DNA from: Comamonadaceae bacterium | Lineage (GTDB): Bacteria > Pseudomonadota > Gammaproteobacteria > Burkholderiales > Burkholderiaceae_C | Direction: 5' to 3' | Length of the DNA stretch: 10,787 bases | Assembly: GCA_947372005.1 (NCBI GenBank) | Contig: CANBRV010000059.1 | Location: forward strand, 1-10,787 | In this document: positions 1-7,286 of the stretch, piece after piece | Layout of the letters: each line of letters starts with the position of its first letter | How positions within the stretch are numbered: the first letter of the stretch is position 1 | Made by a program: the position numbers and the translations under genes | Notes under the pieces: model-generated | The model's input: only the letters and a program-made list of their open reading frames with translations | Databases searched by the model: none | What the model was told of the DNA's origin: nothing

Positions 1-657
1 GACAAGGTCATGTCCGCACTCAAAGTAGATGCTGCCGATGTGGTGATGCGCCGAACCGAATTTGTCGGCCCACAAGTTGGCGAAGAGTTGGCGCACGATG
101 GCTTGAAGGCCTTGGCCTGCGTGGTCGCGGGCATCATGATTTATTTGGCTCTGCGTTTTGAATGGAAATTTGCTGTTGCCGCCATCATTGCTAACTTGCA
201 CGACGTGGTCATCATCTTAGGATTTTTTGCATTCTTTCAGTGGGAATTTTCTCTCACAGTGCTAGCGGCAGTACTGGCGGTGCTAGGTTATTCAGTGAAT
301 GAATCTGTCGTTATTTTTGACCGAATTCGTGAAAACTTTAGACGCTATCGCAAGATGAATACGCAAGAAATCATCAACAACGCGATCACCTCCACTATCA
401 GCAGGACCATCATCACCCATGGCTGTACGCAGCTGATGGTGCTATCGATGCTTATTTTTGGCGGCGCAACGCTTCACTACTTTGCGCTGGCACTGACTAT
501 TGGTATTTTGTTTGGTATTTATTCGTCCGTATTTGTGGCGGCAGCTATTGCTATGTGGCTTGGCATCAAACGCGAAGACCTCATCAAAGTTGCTCCCAAA
601 AAAGAAGGCTACGAGTCGGATGATCCTCTAGACCCGAATCGTGGTGCGACTGTTTAA
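1..657 (+). CDS. secF: Protein translocase subunit SecF, C-terminal part (5' end outside window)
   Basis: SecF is an inner-membrane protein that works with SecD and SecYEG and uses the proton-motive force to help preproteins cross into the periplasm. The reading frame is open from base 1, so the ATG at 10 is internal. About 218 residues are visible, against roughly 310-320 for a full SecF. The missing part would be the cytoplasmic N-terminus, the first membrane helix and much of the first periplasmic domain. Five hydrophobic segments are visible. The family signature GYSVNESVVIFDRIREN ends with the DRIREN codons at 319-336, followed by SRTIITHG and the helices around LHYFALALTIGILFGIYSS. The tail is charged and cytoplasmic (KREDLIK, then an acidic stretch) and ends at TAA 655-657. 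The motif wording is typical of Betaproteobacteria. secD is expected just upstream but is not in view. The next gene follows after 12 bases with no terminator between them. Confidence 0.96.
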   Translation, partial: DKVMSALKVDAADVVMRRTEFVGPQVGEELAHDGLKALACVVAGIMIYLALRFEWKFAVAAIIANLHDVVIILGFFAFFQWEFSLTVLAAVLAVLGYSVNESVVIFDRIRENFRRYRKMNTQEIINNAITSTISRTIITHGCTQLMVLSMLIFGGATLHYFALALTIGILFGIYSSVFVAAAIAMWLGIKREDLIKVAPKKEGYESDDPLDPNRGATV

Positions 658-659
658 TT

Positions 660-666
660 GAGAGGT
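660..666 (+). promoter_or_regulatory. Ribosome binding site of the DMT transporter
   Basis: GAGAGGT lies 3 bases before ATG 670 and immediately after the secF stop. It is close to the Shine-Dalgarno consensus, although the spacing is a little short. It argues for ATG 670 rather than TTG 658 as the start. Confidence 0.55.
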
Positions 667-669
667 TCA

Positions 670-1563
670 ATGAAGGCTTACCTGCTGGGCGTTCTCGGCG
701 TGGTCATATTTGCTATGACCTTTCCAATGACGCGCTTAGCCGTAGGGACAGCCCTAGCGCCCCAGCTCTCGCCGTGGTTTAGCGCATTTGGACGCGCCGC
801 TGTTGCGGGTCTACTCAGTCTTGCTTATCTTGCCTTAACCTCGCAACTCAAGGCACAGAACAGACCCAAACAAGGCGACTGGCTGCTACTCGCTATTACG
901 GCAGCGGGTGTCGTGTTTGGATTTCCACTACTCACTGCATGGGCACTGCGTTATGTCGAGGCCATCCACGCCGCCGTACTGATCGGGTTTTTGCCGCTCG
1001 CTACAGCGCTGCTTGGCGCATGGATGGCACGCCAACGTCCCTCTATTGGGTTTTGGGTGTGCACCACGATTGGCAGCGCCTTGGTCGCCATCTATGCGCT
1101 CATTCATAACTCAAACTCGGCTTTATTGTTTCATCCTGCCGATGCTCTGCTTGCGCTCGCCGTGCTGTGCGCCGCCATTGGCTATGCCTACGGTGCAGTA
1201 GTGAGTGCCCGCCTTGGTGGGCAACAAGTCATTTGCTGGGCACTGATTATTTCGCTACCTATCACGATACCCGTCAGCCTTTATCTGCTTCCGCCCGGAA
1301 CGATTACCGTATCCGCTTGGTTGGGCTTTGGCTATATCTCCATCTTCTCAATGTGGTTGGGATTTTTTGCGTGGTATCGCGCTTTGGCGCTGGGCGGTAC
1401 GGTTCGTATGAGTCAAATTCAACTCTTGCAACCGCTATTCAGTATTGCCTTCGCTGTCCCCATTTTGGGAGAGCGTTTAGACTTGGTGACTGTTGTGTTT
1501 GCACTGGCGATCATCGCAATTGTTTTTATTGGTAAAAAAATGCCTGTTAGGAGTGCTCTATGA
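670..1563 (+). CDS. DMT superfamily (EamA-type) transporter, probable metabolite exporter
   Basis: This 297-residue, very hydrophobic protein has about ten membrane helices in two tandem EamA repeats, roughly residues 5-140 and 158-290. That is the standard length and layout of bacterial drug/metabolite transporters that export amino acids or related small metabolites. The second repeat ends with the family hallmark, a helix followed by the LGER motif (QPLFSIAFAVPILGERL, residues 254-270). The substrate cannot be read from the sequence. I chose ATG 670 over the in-frame TTG at 658 because the purine-rich AGAGGT (661-666) lies just before 670, whereas a start at 658 would follow the secF stop directly. 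The TGA overlaps the ATG of the aminotransferase gene by four bases (ATGA, 1560-1563), so translation of the two is probably coupled. An amino acid or keto-acid related substrate is a reasonable guess from that link but is inference only. Confidence 0.9.
   Translation: MKAYLLGVLGVVIFAMTFPMTRLAVGTALAPQLSPWFSAFGRAAVAGLLSLAYLALTSQLKAQNRPKQGDWLLLAITAAGVVFGFPLLTAWALRYVEAIHAAVLIGFLPLATALLGAWMARQRPSIGFWVCTTIGSALVAIYALIHNSNSALLFHPADALLALAVLCAAIGYAYGAVVSARLGGQQVICWALIISLPITIPVSLYLLPPGTITVSAWLGFGYISIFSMWLGFFAWYRALALGGTVRMSQIQLLQPLFSIAFAVPILGERLDLVTVVFALAIIAIVFIGKKMPVRSAL
1549..1553 (+). promoter_or_regulatory. Ribosome binding site of the aminotransferase
   Basis: AGGAG lies inside the end of the transporter gene, 6 bases before ATG 1560. 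It is the clearest Shine-Dalgarno site in the window. It fixes the aminotransferase start at the ATGA overlap rather than at later ATG codons (residues 5 and 12), and suggests that this gene can recruit ribosomes itself as well as by coupling. Confidence 0.75.
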
Positions 1564-2744
1564 GTTGGACAATGGCCGCACGTGCCGAGCGTATGAATCC
1601 CTCGTTTATTCGGGAAATTTTGAAGGTGACCGAACGCCCCGGCATCATCAGCTTTGCGGGTGGTTTGCCTTCGCCTAAAACATTCCCCATCCCTGAAGTC
1701 AACGCCGCCATTACAAAGATATTGACGACCGATGGCGAAGCTGCATTGCAATATGCGACATCAGAAGGCTATAGCCCCCTTCGCGAAGCCGTGGCCAAGA
1801 TGCTGCCGTGGGATGTATCGCCTGACCAAGTGCTGATTACGACGGGCTCGCAGCAAGGCCTTGATTTAATTGCCAAAATCTTGATCGACAAAGACAGCAT
1901 CGTCTGGGTGGAGTCTCCCACCTACCTTGGCGCCGTGCAAGCCTTTACACCGATGGAGCCGCGCATGGTGAGCGTGGCCTGTGACGACGATGGCTTGGAC
2001 GTCGATGCGCTGGAAGTGCAGCTCAAAAACACACCTGCCAATCAAAAGCCGCGTTTCTTGTATTTGCTACCGAACTTTCAAAATCCAACCGGACGCACCA
2101 TGCCCGAGAGCCGCCGCGCCAAGCTGGCAGTGCTCGCTAAGGCACACGGGTTGTGCCTTGTAGAAGACAACCCTTACGGCGATTTGTGGTTTGACCAAGA
2201 GCCCCCAGACACCATGACGTCGCGCAATCCCGAGGGAACGATCTATCTTGGCTCGTTCTCCAAAATCTTAGCGCCCGGTCTGCGCTTAGGCTTTATGGTA
2301 TTGCCACCCGTGCTCTATCCTAAAATGTTGCAAGCCAAGCAAGCGGCCGACTTGCACACGCCAAGTTTGAATCAACGCGTGCTGTATGAACTCTTGCACA
2401 GCGATTTCATCCCTAAGCACAAACCAAGCATTCGTGCACTTTACAAGTCTCAATTGGGAGCCATGTTAGGCGCACTCGATCGCGAAATGCCTTCTACTGT
2501 GACGTGGAATAAACCGATTGGCGGCATGTTCTTGTGGCTGACACTGCCAAAGCACATCAACTCGCAAGCCTTGCTGCATAAGGCCGTCGAGCAAGGTATT
2601 GCATTTGTGCCAGGCGCTGCTTTTTACGCCAACGAAAATGAGATGGAGCACAATAAGCTGCGTCTCTCATTCGTCACAGCAAGCGTGGAGCAAATCAACA
2701 AGGGCATTGCGATTCTTGCCAAGTGCATTGCCGCTGAAGCTTAA
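1560..2744 (+). CDS. PLP-dependent aminotransferase, class I/II (2-aminoadipate / aromatic aminotransferase-like group)
   Basis: This is a 394-residue cytoplasmic fold-type I aminotransferase, a normal length for the family. Visible landmarks are the N-terminal ISFAGGLPSP (30-39); the cofactor-loop region TTGSQQGLDL (94-103); NPTG with the PLP-contacting Asn175; EDNPYGDL with Asp203, which binds the pyridine nitrogen, and Tyr206; the Schiff-base lysine Lys235 in GSFSKILAPG; Arg242 of the phosphate site; and Arg368 in KLRLSF, which holds the substrate carboxylate. All catalytic residues are present, so the enzyme should be active. The ISFAGGLP/YNPYGDL style places it near the LysN, KAT-II and MocR-catalytic-domain group, which transaminate 2-aminoadipate, aromatic or branched-chain amino acids. 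It has no N-terminal DNA-binding domain, so it is not a MocR regulator. The actual substrate is not determinable here. It overlaps the upstream exporter by four bases, and serC begins 13 bases downstream. Confidence 0.92.
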   Translation: MSWTMAARAERMNPSFIREILKVTERPGIISFAGGLPSPKTFPIPEVNAAITKILTTDGEAALQYATSEGYSPLREAVAKMLPWDVSPDQVLITTGSQQGLDLIAKILIDKDSIVWVESPTYLGAVQAFTPMEPRMVSVACDDDGLDVDALEVQLKNTPANQKPRFLYLLPNFQNPTGRTMPESRRAKLAVLAKAHGLCLVEDNPYGDLWFDQEPPDTMTSRNPEGTIYLGSFSKILAPGLRLGFMVLPPVLYPKMLQAKQAADLHTPSLNQRVLYELLHSDFIPKHKPSIRALYKSQLGAMLGALDREMPSTVTWNKPIGGMFLWLTLPKHINSQALLHKAVEQGIAFVPGAAFYANENEMEHNKLRLSFVTASVEQINKGIAILAKCIAAEA

Positions 2745-2757
2745 AAAAGAGAATGTG

Positions 2758-3891
2758 ATGAGCCGCGTTTTTAATTTTTCAGCAGGTCCAGCCGCCCTAC
2801 CCGAAACCGTCTTGGCGCAAGCCGCCGCCGAAATGTTAGATTGGCACGGCACAGGTATGAGCGTGATGGAGATGAGCCATCGCGGCACCGACTTCATGGG
2901 CATCCATGCTGAGGCACTGGCGGATCTACGGGAATTGCTTGCAGTTCCTATCAACTACAAAATCTTGTTTTTACAAGGTGGTGGTTTAGGTGAAAACGCG
3001 ATCGTGCCGCTCAATTTAATGCGCGGAAAATCAGGCAATCAAAACGAAGCGGATATCGTCATCACAGGCGTATGGTCGGAAAAATCCCACCAAGAAGCCC
3101 AGCGTTATGGCGCCATGAATATTGCTGCAAGCGCTGTGGATACTGGCTTCACCGCTGTGCCCGCTATTGAATCTTGGAAGCTCAATCAAAACTCCGCCTA
3201 TTTACACCTGTGCACCAACGAAACCATCAATGGTGTCGAATACCATTTCACACCCGACCTTGCTAAGTCGCATGGTGCGGCTTTTGCGGACATGCCCATC
3301 GTGGCGGATATGTCGTCCCACATACTGTCGCGTCCTGTTGATGTGTCCAAGTACGCGCTCATTTATGGCGGCGCACAAAAAAACATTGGCCCCGCAGGCC
3401 TCACGATCGCTATCGTGCGCGAAGACTTGCTTTTAAATGAAGCTGGCACATCACGTGCACACCCGATGTGCCCCTCGGTTTTCAATTACAAACTGCTGGC
3501 TGAGTCTGACTCGATGTACAACACGCCGCCTACCTACGGCATCTATATCGCAGGACTTGTATTCAAATGGCTTAAAGCGCAGGGTGGGCTCAAAGCTATG
3601 GAGATGCGCAATCGCGCCAAGGCTGCGCTGCTTTATGGTTATTTGGATAGCACCGATTTTTATGCAAACCGCGTCAACAAGGCAGATCGCTCCTTAATGA
3701 ACGTGCCTTTCTTCCTCCAAGACGAATCCTTGAACGCTGCATTTTTGCAAGGTGCAAATGAGGCGGGTCTTAAGCAGCTCAAAGGTCATCGCGCCATTGG
3801 CGGTATGCGCGCCTCCATCTACAACGCCATGCCGCTAGCGGGTGTAGAAGCCTTGGTTGATTACATGAAGGCGTTTGAACGCGCGCATTAA
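2758..3891 (+). CDS. serC: Phosphoserine aminotransferase SerC
   Basis: SerC converts 3-phosphohydroxypyruvate and glutamate to O-phosphoserine, the second step of serine synthesis. It also transaminates the 4-phosphohydroxythreonine precursor in pyridoxal-5'-phosphate synthesis. The 377-residue protein is slightly longer than the 362-residue E. coli enzyme; part of the difference is a short insertion near residues 226-238, before CPS. Landmarks are NFSAGPAALP (6-15), SVMEMSHRG with His41/Arg42 (35-43), FLQGGGLGEN (71-80), the PLP lysine Lys208 in YGGAQKNIGPAGL (203-215), NTPPTYG (255-261) and the C-terminal GGMRASIYNAMPL (348-360). I chose ATG 2758 because the protein then begins exactly as SerC does, with AAGAGA (2747-2752) five bases upstream. 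The longer in-frame start at 2599 would overlap the aminotransferase and add 53 unrelated residues. The stop TAA shares one base with the yhdP ATG (TAATG). The location is unusual, because serC normally sits with gyrA, pheA and aroA in this group. Confidence 0.97.
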   Translation: MSRVFNFSAGPAALPETVLAQAAAEMLDWHGTGMSVMEMSHRGTDFMGIHAEALADLRELLAVPINYKILFLQGGGLGENAIVPLNLMRGKSGNQNEADIVITGVWSEKSHQEAQRYGAMNIAASAVDTGFTAVPAIESWKLNQNSAYLHLCTNETINGVEYHFTPDLAKSHGAAFADMPIVADMSSHILSRPVDVSKYALIYGGAQKNIGPAGLTIAIVREDLLLNEAGTSRAHPMCPSVFNYKLLAESDSMYNTPPTYGIYIAGLVFKWLKAQGGLKAMEMRNRAKAALLYGYLDSTDFYANRVNKADRSLMNVPFFLQDESLNAAFLQGANEAGLKQLKGHRAIGGMRASIYNAMPLAGVEALVDYMKAFERAH

Positions 3892-6800
3892 TGAAGATAC
3901 TCATCAAGAGCTTGTTAGCACTGCTCGGTACGAGTTGCGCTCTCATCTTGATAGCTGCTAGCCTATTACACGGTTGGGTTGTACCGCACATGGACGACTT
4001 ACGTCCTCGCATAGAAGCCTATTTAAGCGAACAAGCAGGGCATAGCATTCGCATTGGCAACATAACTGCCGAGTCATCGGGCTTGCTACCCTCATTTGAT
4101 TTAAAGAACGTCCAAATTCTGGATGGAAAACAAAATCCAGCACTCACATTAGGCAGAGTGCAAGTCAGCGTATCGCCCTTATCTCTACTCACGCTAGAGT
4201 TAGATCGTCTCACAATCGACGCGCCCGTGCTAGAAATAACGCGTGATGAAAATGGCCAAATCAGCGTGGCTGGATTTCCTATTCGATCGCAAGAAATGCC
4301 TAGTAAAGGCCTCGACTGGATTTTTTCACAAAAAGAAATTTTGCTTCGCGGCGGCACGCTCCACTGGAGAGATGTAAAACCACATTTTTTTAATGAATCC
4401 GCTGCGCTACCAAGTGCAACATTTAATCGTGTTTCGCTTACTCTACAAAATGGTTTACGCAGTCACAATATTCGCTTGGATGCAACACCGCCCACCAACT
4501 GGGGGCAGGCGCTACAAGTTACAGGAGAGTTTGCACAGCCTTTGCTAGAGGCACACGCTGGTCATTGGCGGGCATGGACGGGCGTTGTTGATGCACAACT
4601 CAAAAACATTCCAACAGTTGCCAGCCTAGTCAAAGCGCGTATAGATTGGCCCTTGCGTGATGCCAGCTTCGAGAGCGAGCAGCTCATCCTCAACAGCCTA
4701 CCAAAACTCGCGCAACTAGCAGGACAAACATTGCCACAAAACTCTGCATTAGATGCAGCACTCACAGGCATAGCCGCACGGGTAAAGTTGCAGGCCAAGG
4801 ACTTGCAAACAATCAAGCAACAAATCCGTTTAGAAGTCAAACTTGCCAATACAGACTTAGCAGGTGATCTTGATGCCAGTTGGAAAAAAGAGGGGGATAA
4901 ATTAGACGTAACTGCGAATATGGAACGTCTTGATTTAACGGCGATCTACCGCTACGTGCCAGAGCAAACCTTACCCACGATCCGCAAAGCCTTACAAAGT
5001 TTCATTCAAAAAGGCACTGCATCCGATGTGCACGCGACCTTCAAAGGCTCAATCAAAGAGTTTCCATTTGCAGCCAATAAGGCAGGCGCCATACGTCTTA
5101 CAGGCAAGGTAAGCGATACGCAGTTAAACATTACGCAAAAAACAGATGCTGAAAAAGTTCCATGGTCAAATCTGACGCAAACAAACCTTTTATTCGACCT
5201 CAATGGCTCGCAACTTGATATCAAAAATATAACGACTGAACTGGCTGGCCTTACTAGCCAAGGCTCTATCAGGATTGCCGATGTACGCAAACCTGTCGTG
5301 GAACTAAAAGCCGAGCTCAAGGGTGCGTTTGCCAATTTAATTGCTCTCACCAAAGTAGACCCACTCAAAGTACTGACAAAAGACATCTTTGCCAATGCTG
5401 AAGCGACGGGGCAAGTGGCGGCGCAACTTCAGATCACGATGCCAGTTGCCAATCCCGCACAAAGCAAAATAATTGGACAAATACAGCTACAAGATAACGG
5501 CTTTAGCTTGAATGCGGTCGCACCGCCTCTGTCCCGCATCAAAGGCCAAATCAATTTAACTCAAACGGGTTTTCAGCTAGAGAATCTACGCGCGACGGCA
5601 CTTGGCGGTGATATAAAACTGACAGGGAATAGCCAAAAAATTATCGGTAGCGGCATAGTTACTGCCGAGGGATTGGCCGCATGGCCTGCGATGCCTATGC
5701 GCGCCCAACTGGCGCCTCGCTTGCATGGCAAGACTCCATACACATTAGCATTAGATCTGCGATCAGGTGGGTCAGGTCTGACTATAGAGTCATCACTGGT
5801 TGGCATGCAACTGGACCTACCTGCACCGCTAACGAAACCTGCAGCAAGTCCTTGGCCACTACGTGTTCAGCAAATAAAACTTAATAACTCGCAAGATCGC
5901 CTCACGCTTTCTCTGTCTAACTTTTTAACTGCAGAGTACACGCGAGACATTAGCGCCGGGCTTGGCAAGCCAGCGCCGGCCATTCGCGGCGGTATAGCAA
6001 TTGGCACAGGCGTCACTGCTACTGACCTTGCTATTCCTGATCAAGGTGTGAGTGCTAATTTACATATCGATCAACTTGATCTAGGCGCATGGAATCAAGT
6101 ACTCTCATTCGATAAATTAGATGCTGGCGCCAATAACCCCGCATCAATTGCAGCCGCAAGCTATATACCCAGCCAAATCGCGGCGACAGTTGACACTCTC
6201 AAATTTGCGAATCGCAGTTTTACCCAAGTCGTTTTAGGTGCTAGCAAAGTGCTGCGCACATGGCGCATCAACGCAAACGCCAGTGACTTCAATGGTTATG
6301 GCGAATATCGCTCACAAGCTGGCGACCAAGCAGGTCAAGTCTATTTACGCTTAGCCAAATTGCTGCTACCCGATGCAACTAGTAAATCGCAAATCGAACA
6401 ACTCTTGCAATCTGCACCAGATCGAATACCCGCCCTCGATGTCGTCATTGATGACTTTGAAGTAACTGGTAAAAAAGTAGGTCGCTTAGAGATGCTAGCT
6501 ATCAATCAAAAAGCGCAAGCTTATTTGGGCAAGGGCTCTGCACAAGAGTGGCGATTGCAGAAATTGAACATCACCAATTCTGAGGCAGCGCTGAAAGCCA
6601 CAGGCGTATGGCTACCTAGCAATGAAGCCAATGGCGCTAGGCGAGTGGATGTGCAATTTAACTTAGATGTGGCTGATTCAGGAGCGCTGCTAACACGCTT
6701 TGGTCTGCCTGGCACCCTAAAGAGTGGTAAAGGCACGCTGCAAGGGCGCGTCGCATGGACTGGTTCGCCCTGGGCTATGAATTACCCAAGTCTTGCAGGA

Positions 6801-7286
6801 CAACTCAAAATGGATATGTCTAAAGGGCAATTTTTAAAAATAGAACCCGGCGGCGCAGGGCGATTTCTAAGTGTGCTTAGCTTGCAAGCCCTGCCTCGGT
6901 TCCTGACGCTGGATTTTAGAGACGTGTTCTCGGAAGGATTTGCTTTCGATAGTCTTGGCGGAGATGCGCAAATCAGTGATGGCGTACTAGCTACAAAAAA
7001 TTTACAAATGAAAAGCGTGCTCGCTTTGGTATCCATCGATGGATCAGTCGATTTAGCGAAAGAAACGCAAAATCTGCATGTGCTGGTGCTGCCTGACATC
7101 AATACAGGTGGCGCTTCGCTAATTGCGACCTTGGTCAATCCCGTTGTCGGTGCCGCTACCTATCTGGCGCAACTCGTACTGCGTCGCCCCGTTGTCGCTG
7201 CGGCAACCAAGGAATACAACATTCAAGGTTCTTGGCAAGAGCCCACCATCACGCCACTTAAAAAACTCGCCACACCTGCACCATGA
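3891..7286 (+). CDS. yhdP: YhdP family AsmA-like envelope protein (DUF3971/AsmA2)
   Basis: This 1131-residue protein has one N-terminal membrane helix (about 7-28, preceded by lysines) and a very long periplasmic part rich in beta-strand repeats. That is the architecture of AsmA-like bridge proteins. In E. coli, YhdP with TamB and YdbH moves phospholipids from the inner to the outer membrane. Recognisable family features are the early LLRGGTLHWRDV stretch near residue 155 and the conserved C-terminal block at about 974-1034 (KGQFLKIEPGGAGRFLSVLS, then LQALPRFLTLDFRDVF and SEGFAFDSLGG). The end is also characteristic: LVNPVVGAATYLAQLVLRR, then YNIQGSWQEP. It is shorter than the 1266-residue E. 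coli protein. The start at 3891 overlaps the serC stop by one base and lacks a nearby Shine-Dalgarno site, so re-initiation after serC is likely. The end overlaps the kinase gene by four bases. The usual neighbours (nitrilase, tldD) are absent. Confidence 0.93.
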   Translation: MKILIKSLLALLGTSCALILIAASLLHGWVVPHMDDLRPRIEAYLSEQAGHSIRIGNITAESSGLLPSFDLKNVQILDGKQNPALTLGRVQVSVSPLSLLTLELDRLTIDAPVLEITRDENGQISVAGFPIRSQEMPSKGLDWIFSQKEILLRGGTLHWRDVKPHFFNESAALPSATFNRVSLTLQNGLRSHNIRLDATPPTNWGQALQVTGEFAQPLLEAHAGHWRAWTGVVDAQLKNIPTVASLVKARIDWPLRDASFESEQLILNSLPKLAQLAGQTLPQNSALDAALTGIAARVKLQAKDLQTIKQQIRLEVKLANTDLAGDLDASWKKEGDKLDVTANMERLDLTAIYRYVPEQTLPTIRKALQSFIQKGTASDVHATFKGSIKEFPFAANKAGAIRLTGKVSDTQLNITQKTDAEKVPWSNLTQTNLLFDLNGSQLDIKNITTELAGLTSQGSIRIADVRKPVVELKAELKGAFANLIALTKVDPLKVLTKDIFANAEATGQVAAQLQITMPVANPAQSKIIGQIQLQDNGFSLNAVAPPLSRIKGQINLTQTGFQLENLRATALGGDIKLTGNSQKIIGSGIVTAEGLAAWPAMPMRAQLAPRLHGKTPYTLALDLRSGGSGLTIESSLVGMQLDLPAPLTKPAASPWPLRVQQIKLNNSQDRLTLSLSNFLTAEYTRDISAGLGKPAPAIRGGIAIGTGVTATDLAIPDQGVSANLHIDQLDLGAWNQVLSFDKLDAGANNPASIAAASYIPSQIAATVDTLKFANRSFTQVVLGASKVLRTWRINANASDFNGYGEYRSQAGDQAGQVYLRLAKLLLPDATSKSQIEQLLQSAPDRIPALDVVIDDFEVTGKKVGRLEMLAINQKAQAYLGKGSAQEWRLQKLNITNSEAALKATGVWLPSNEANGARRVDVQFNLDVADSGALLTRFGLPGTLKSGKGTLQGRVAWTGSPWAMNYPSLAGQLKMDMSKGQFLKIEPGGAGRFLSVLSLQALPRFLTLDFRDVFSEGFAFDSLGGDAQISDGVLATKNLQMKSVLALVSIDGSVDLAKETQNLHVLVLPDINTGGASLIATLVNPVVGAATYLAQLVLRRPVVAAATKEYNIQGSWQEPTITPLKKLATPAP

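Noticed and set aside
658..669. TTG start for the DMT transporter directly after the secF stop
   Set aside because: ATG 670 has a better start codon, a purine-rich binding site before it, and gives a normal EamA N-terminus.
2599..2757. Possible 53-residue N-terminal extension of serC
   Set aside because: It would overlap the aminotransferase in another frame and has no similarity to SerC. The protein beginning at 2758 matches the family N-terminus exactly.
3891..3980. Possible lipoprotein signal in YhdP (GTSC near residue 16)
   Set aside because: The residues before the cysteine do not fit a lipobox and the cysteine lies in the middle of the hydrophobic helix. The family is anchored by that uncleaved helix.
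4019..5395. Several minus-strand open frames of 61-129 codons opposite yhdP
   Set aside because: They lie antisense to an intact family protein, show no domain or convincing start context, and appear at the density expected from chance in this long gene.
5952..5980. GC-rich inverted repeat (GGCTTG/CAAGCC) with flanking direct AGCGCCGG copies inside yhdP
   Set aside because: It is short, embedded in coding sequence and not followed by a T-run. There is no second copy I can see, so it is probably a chance feature of the codons.
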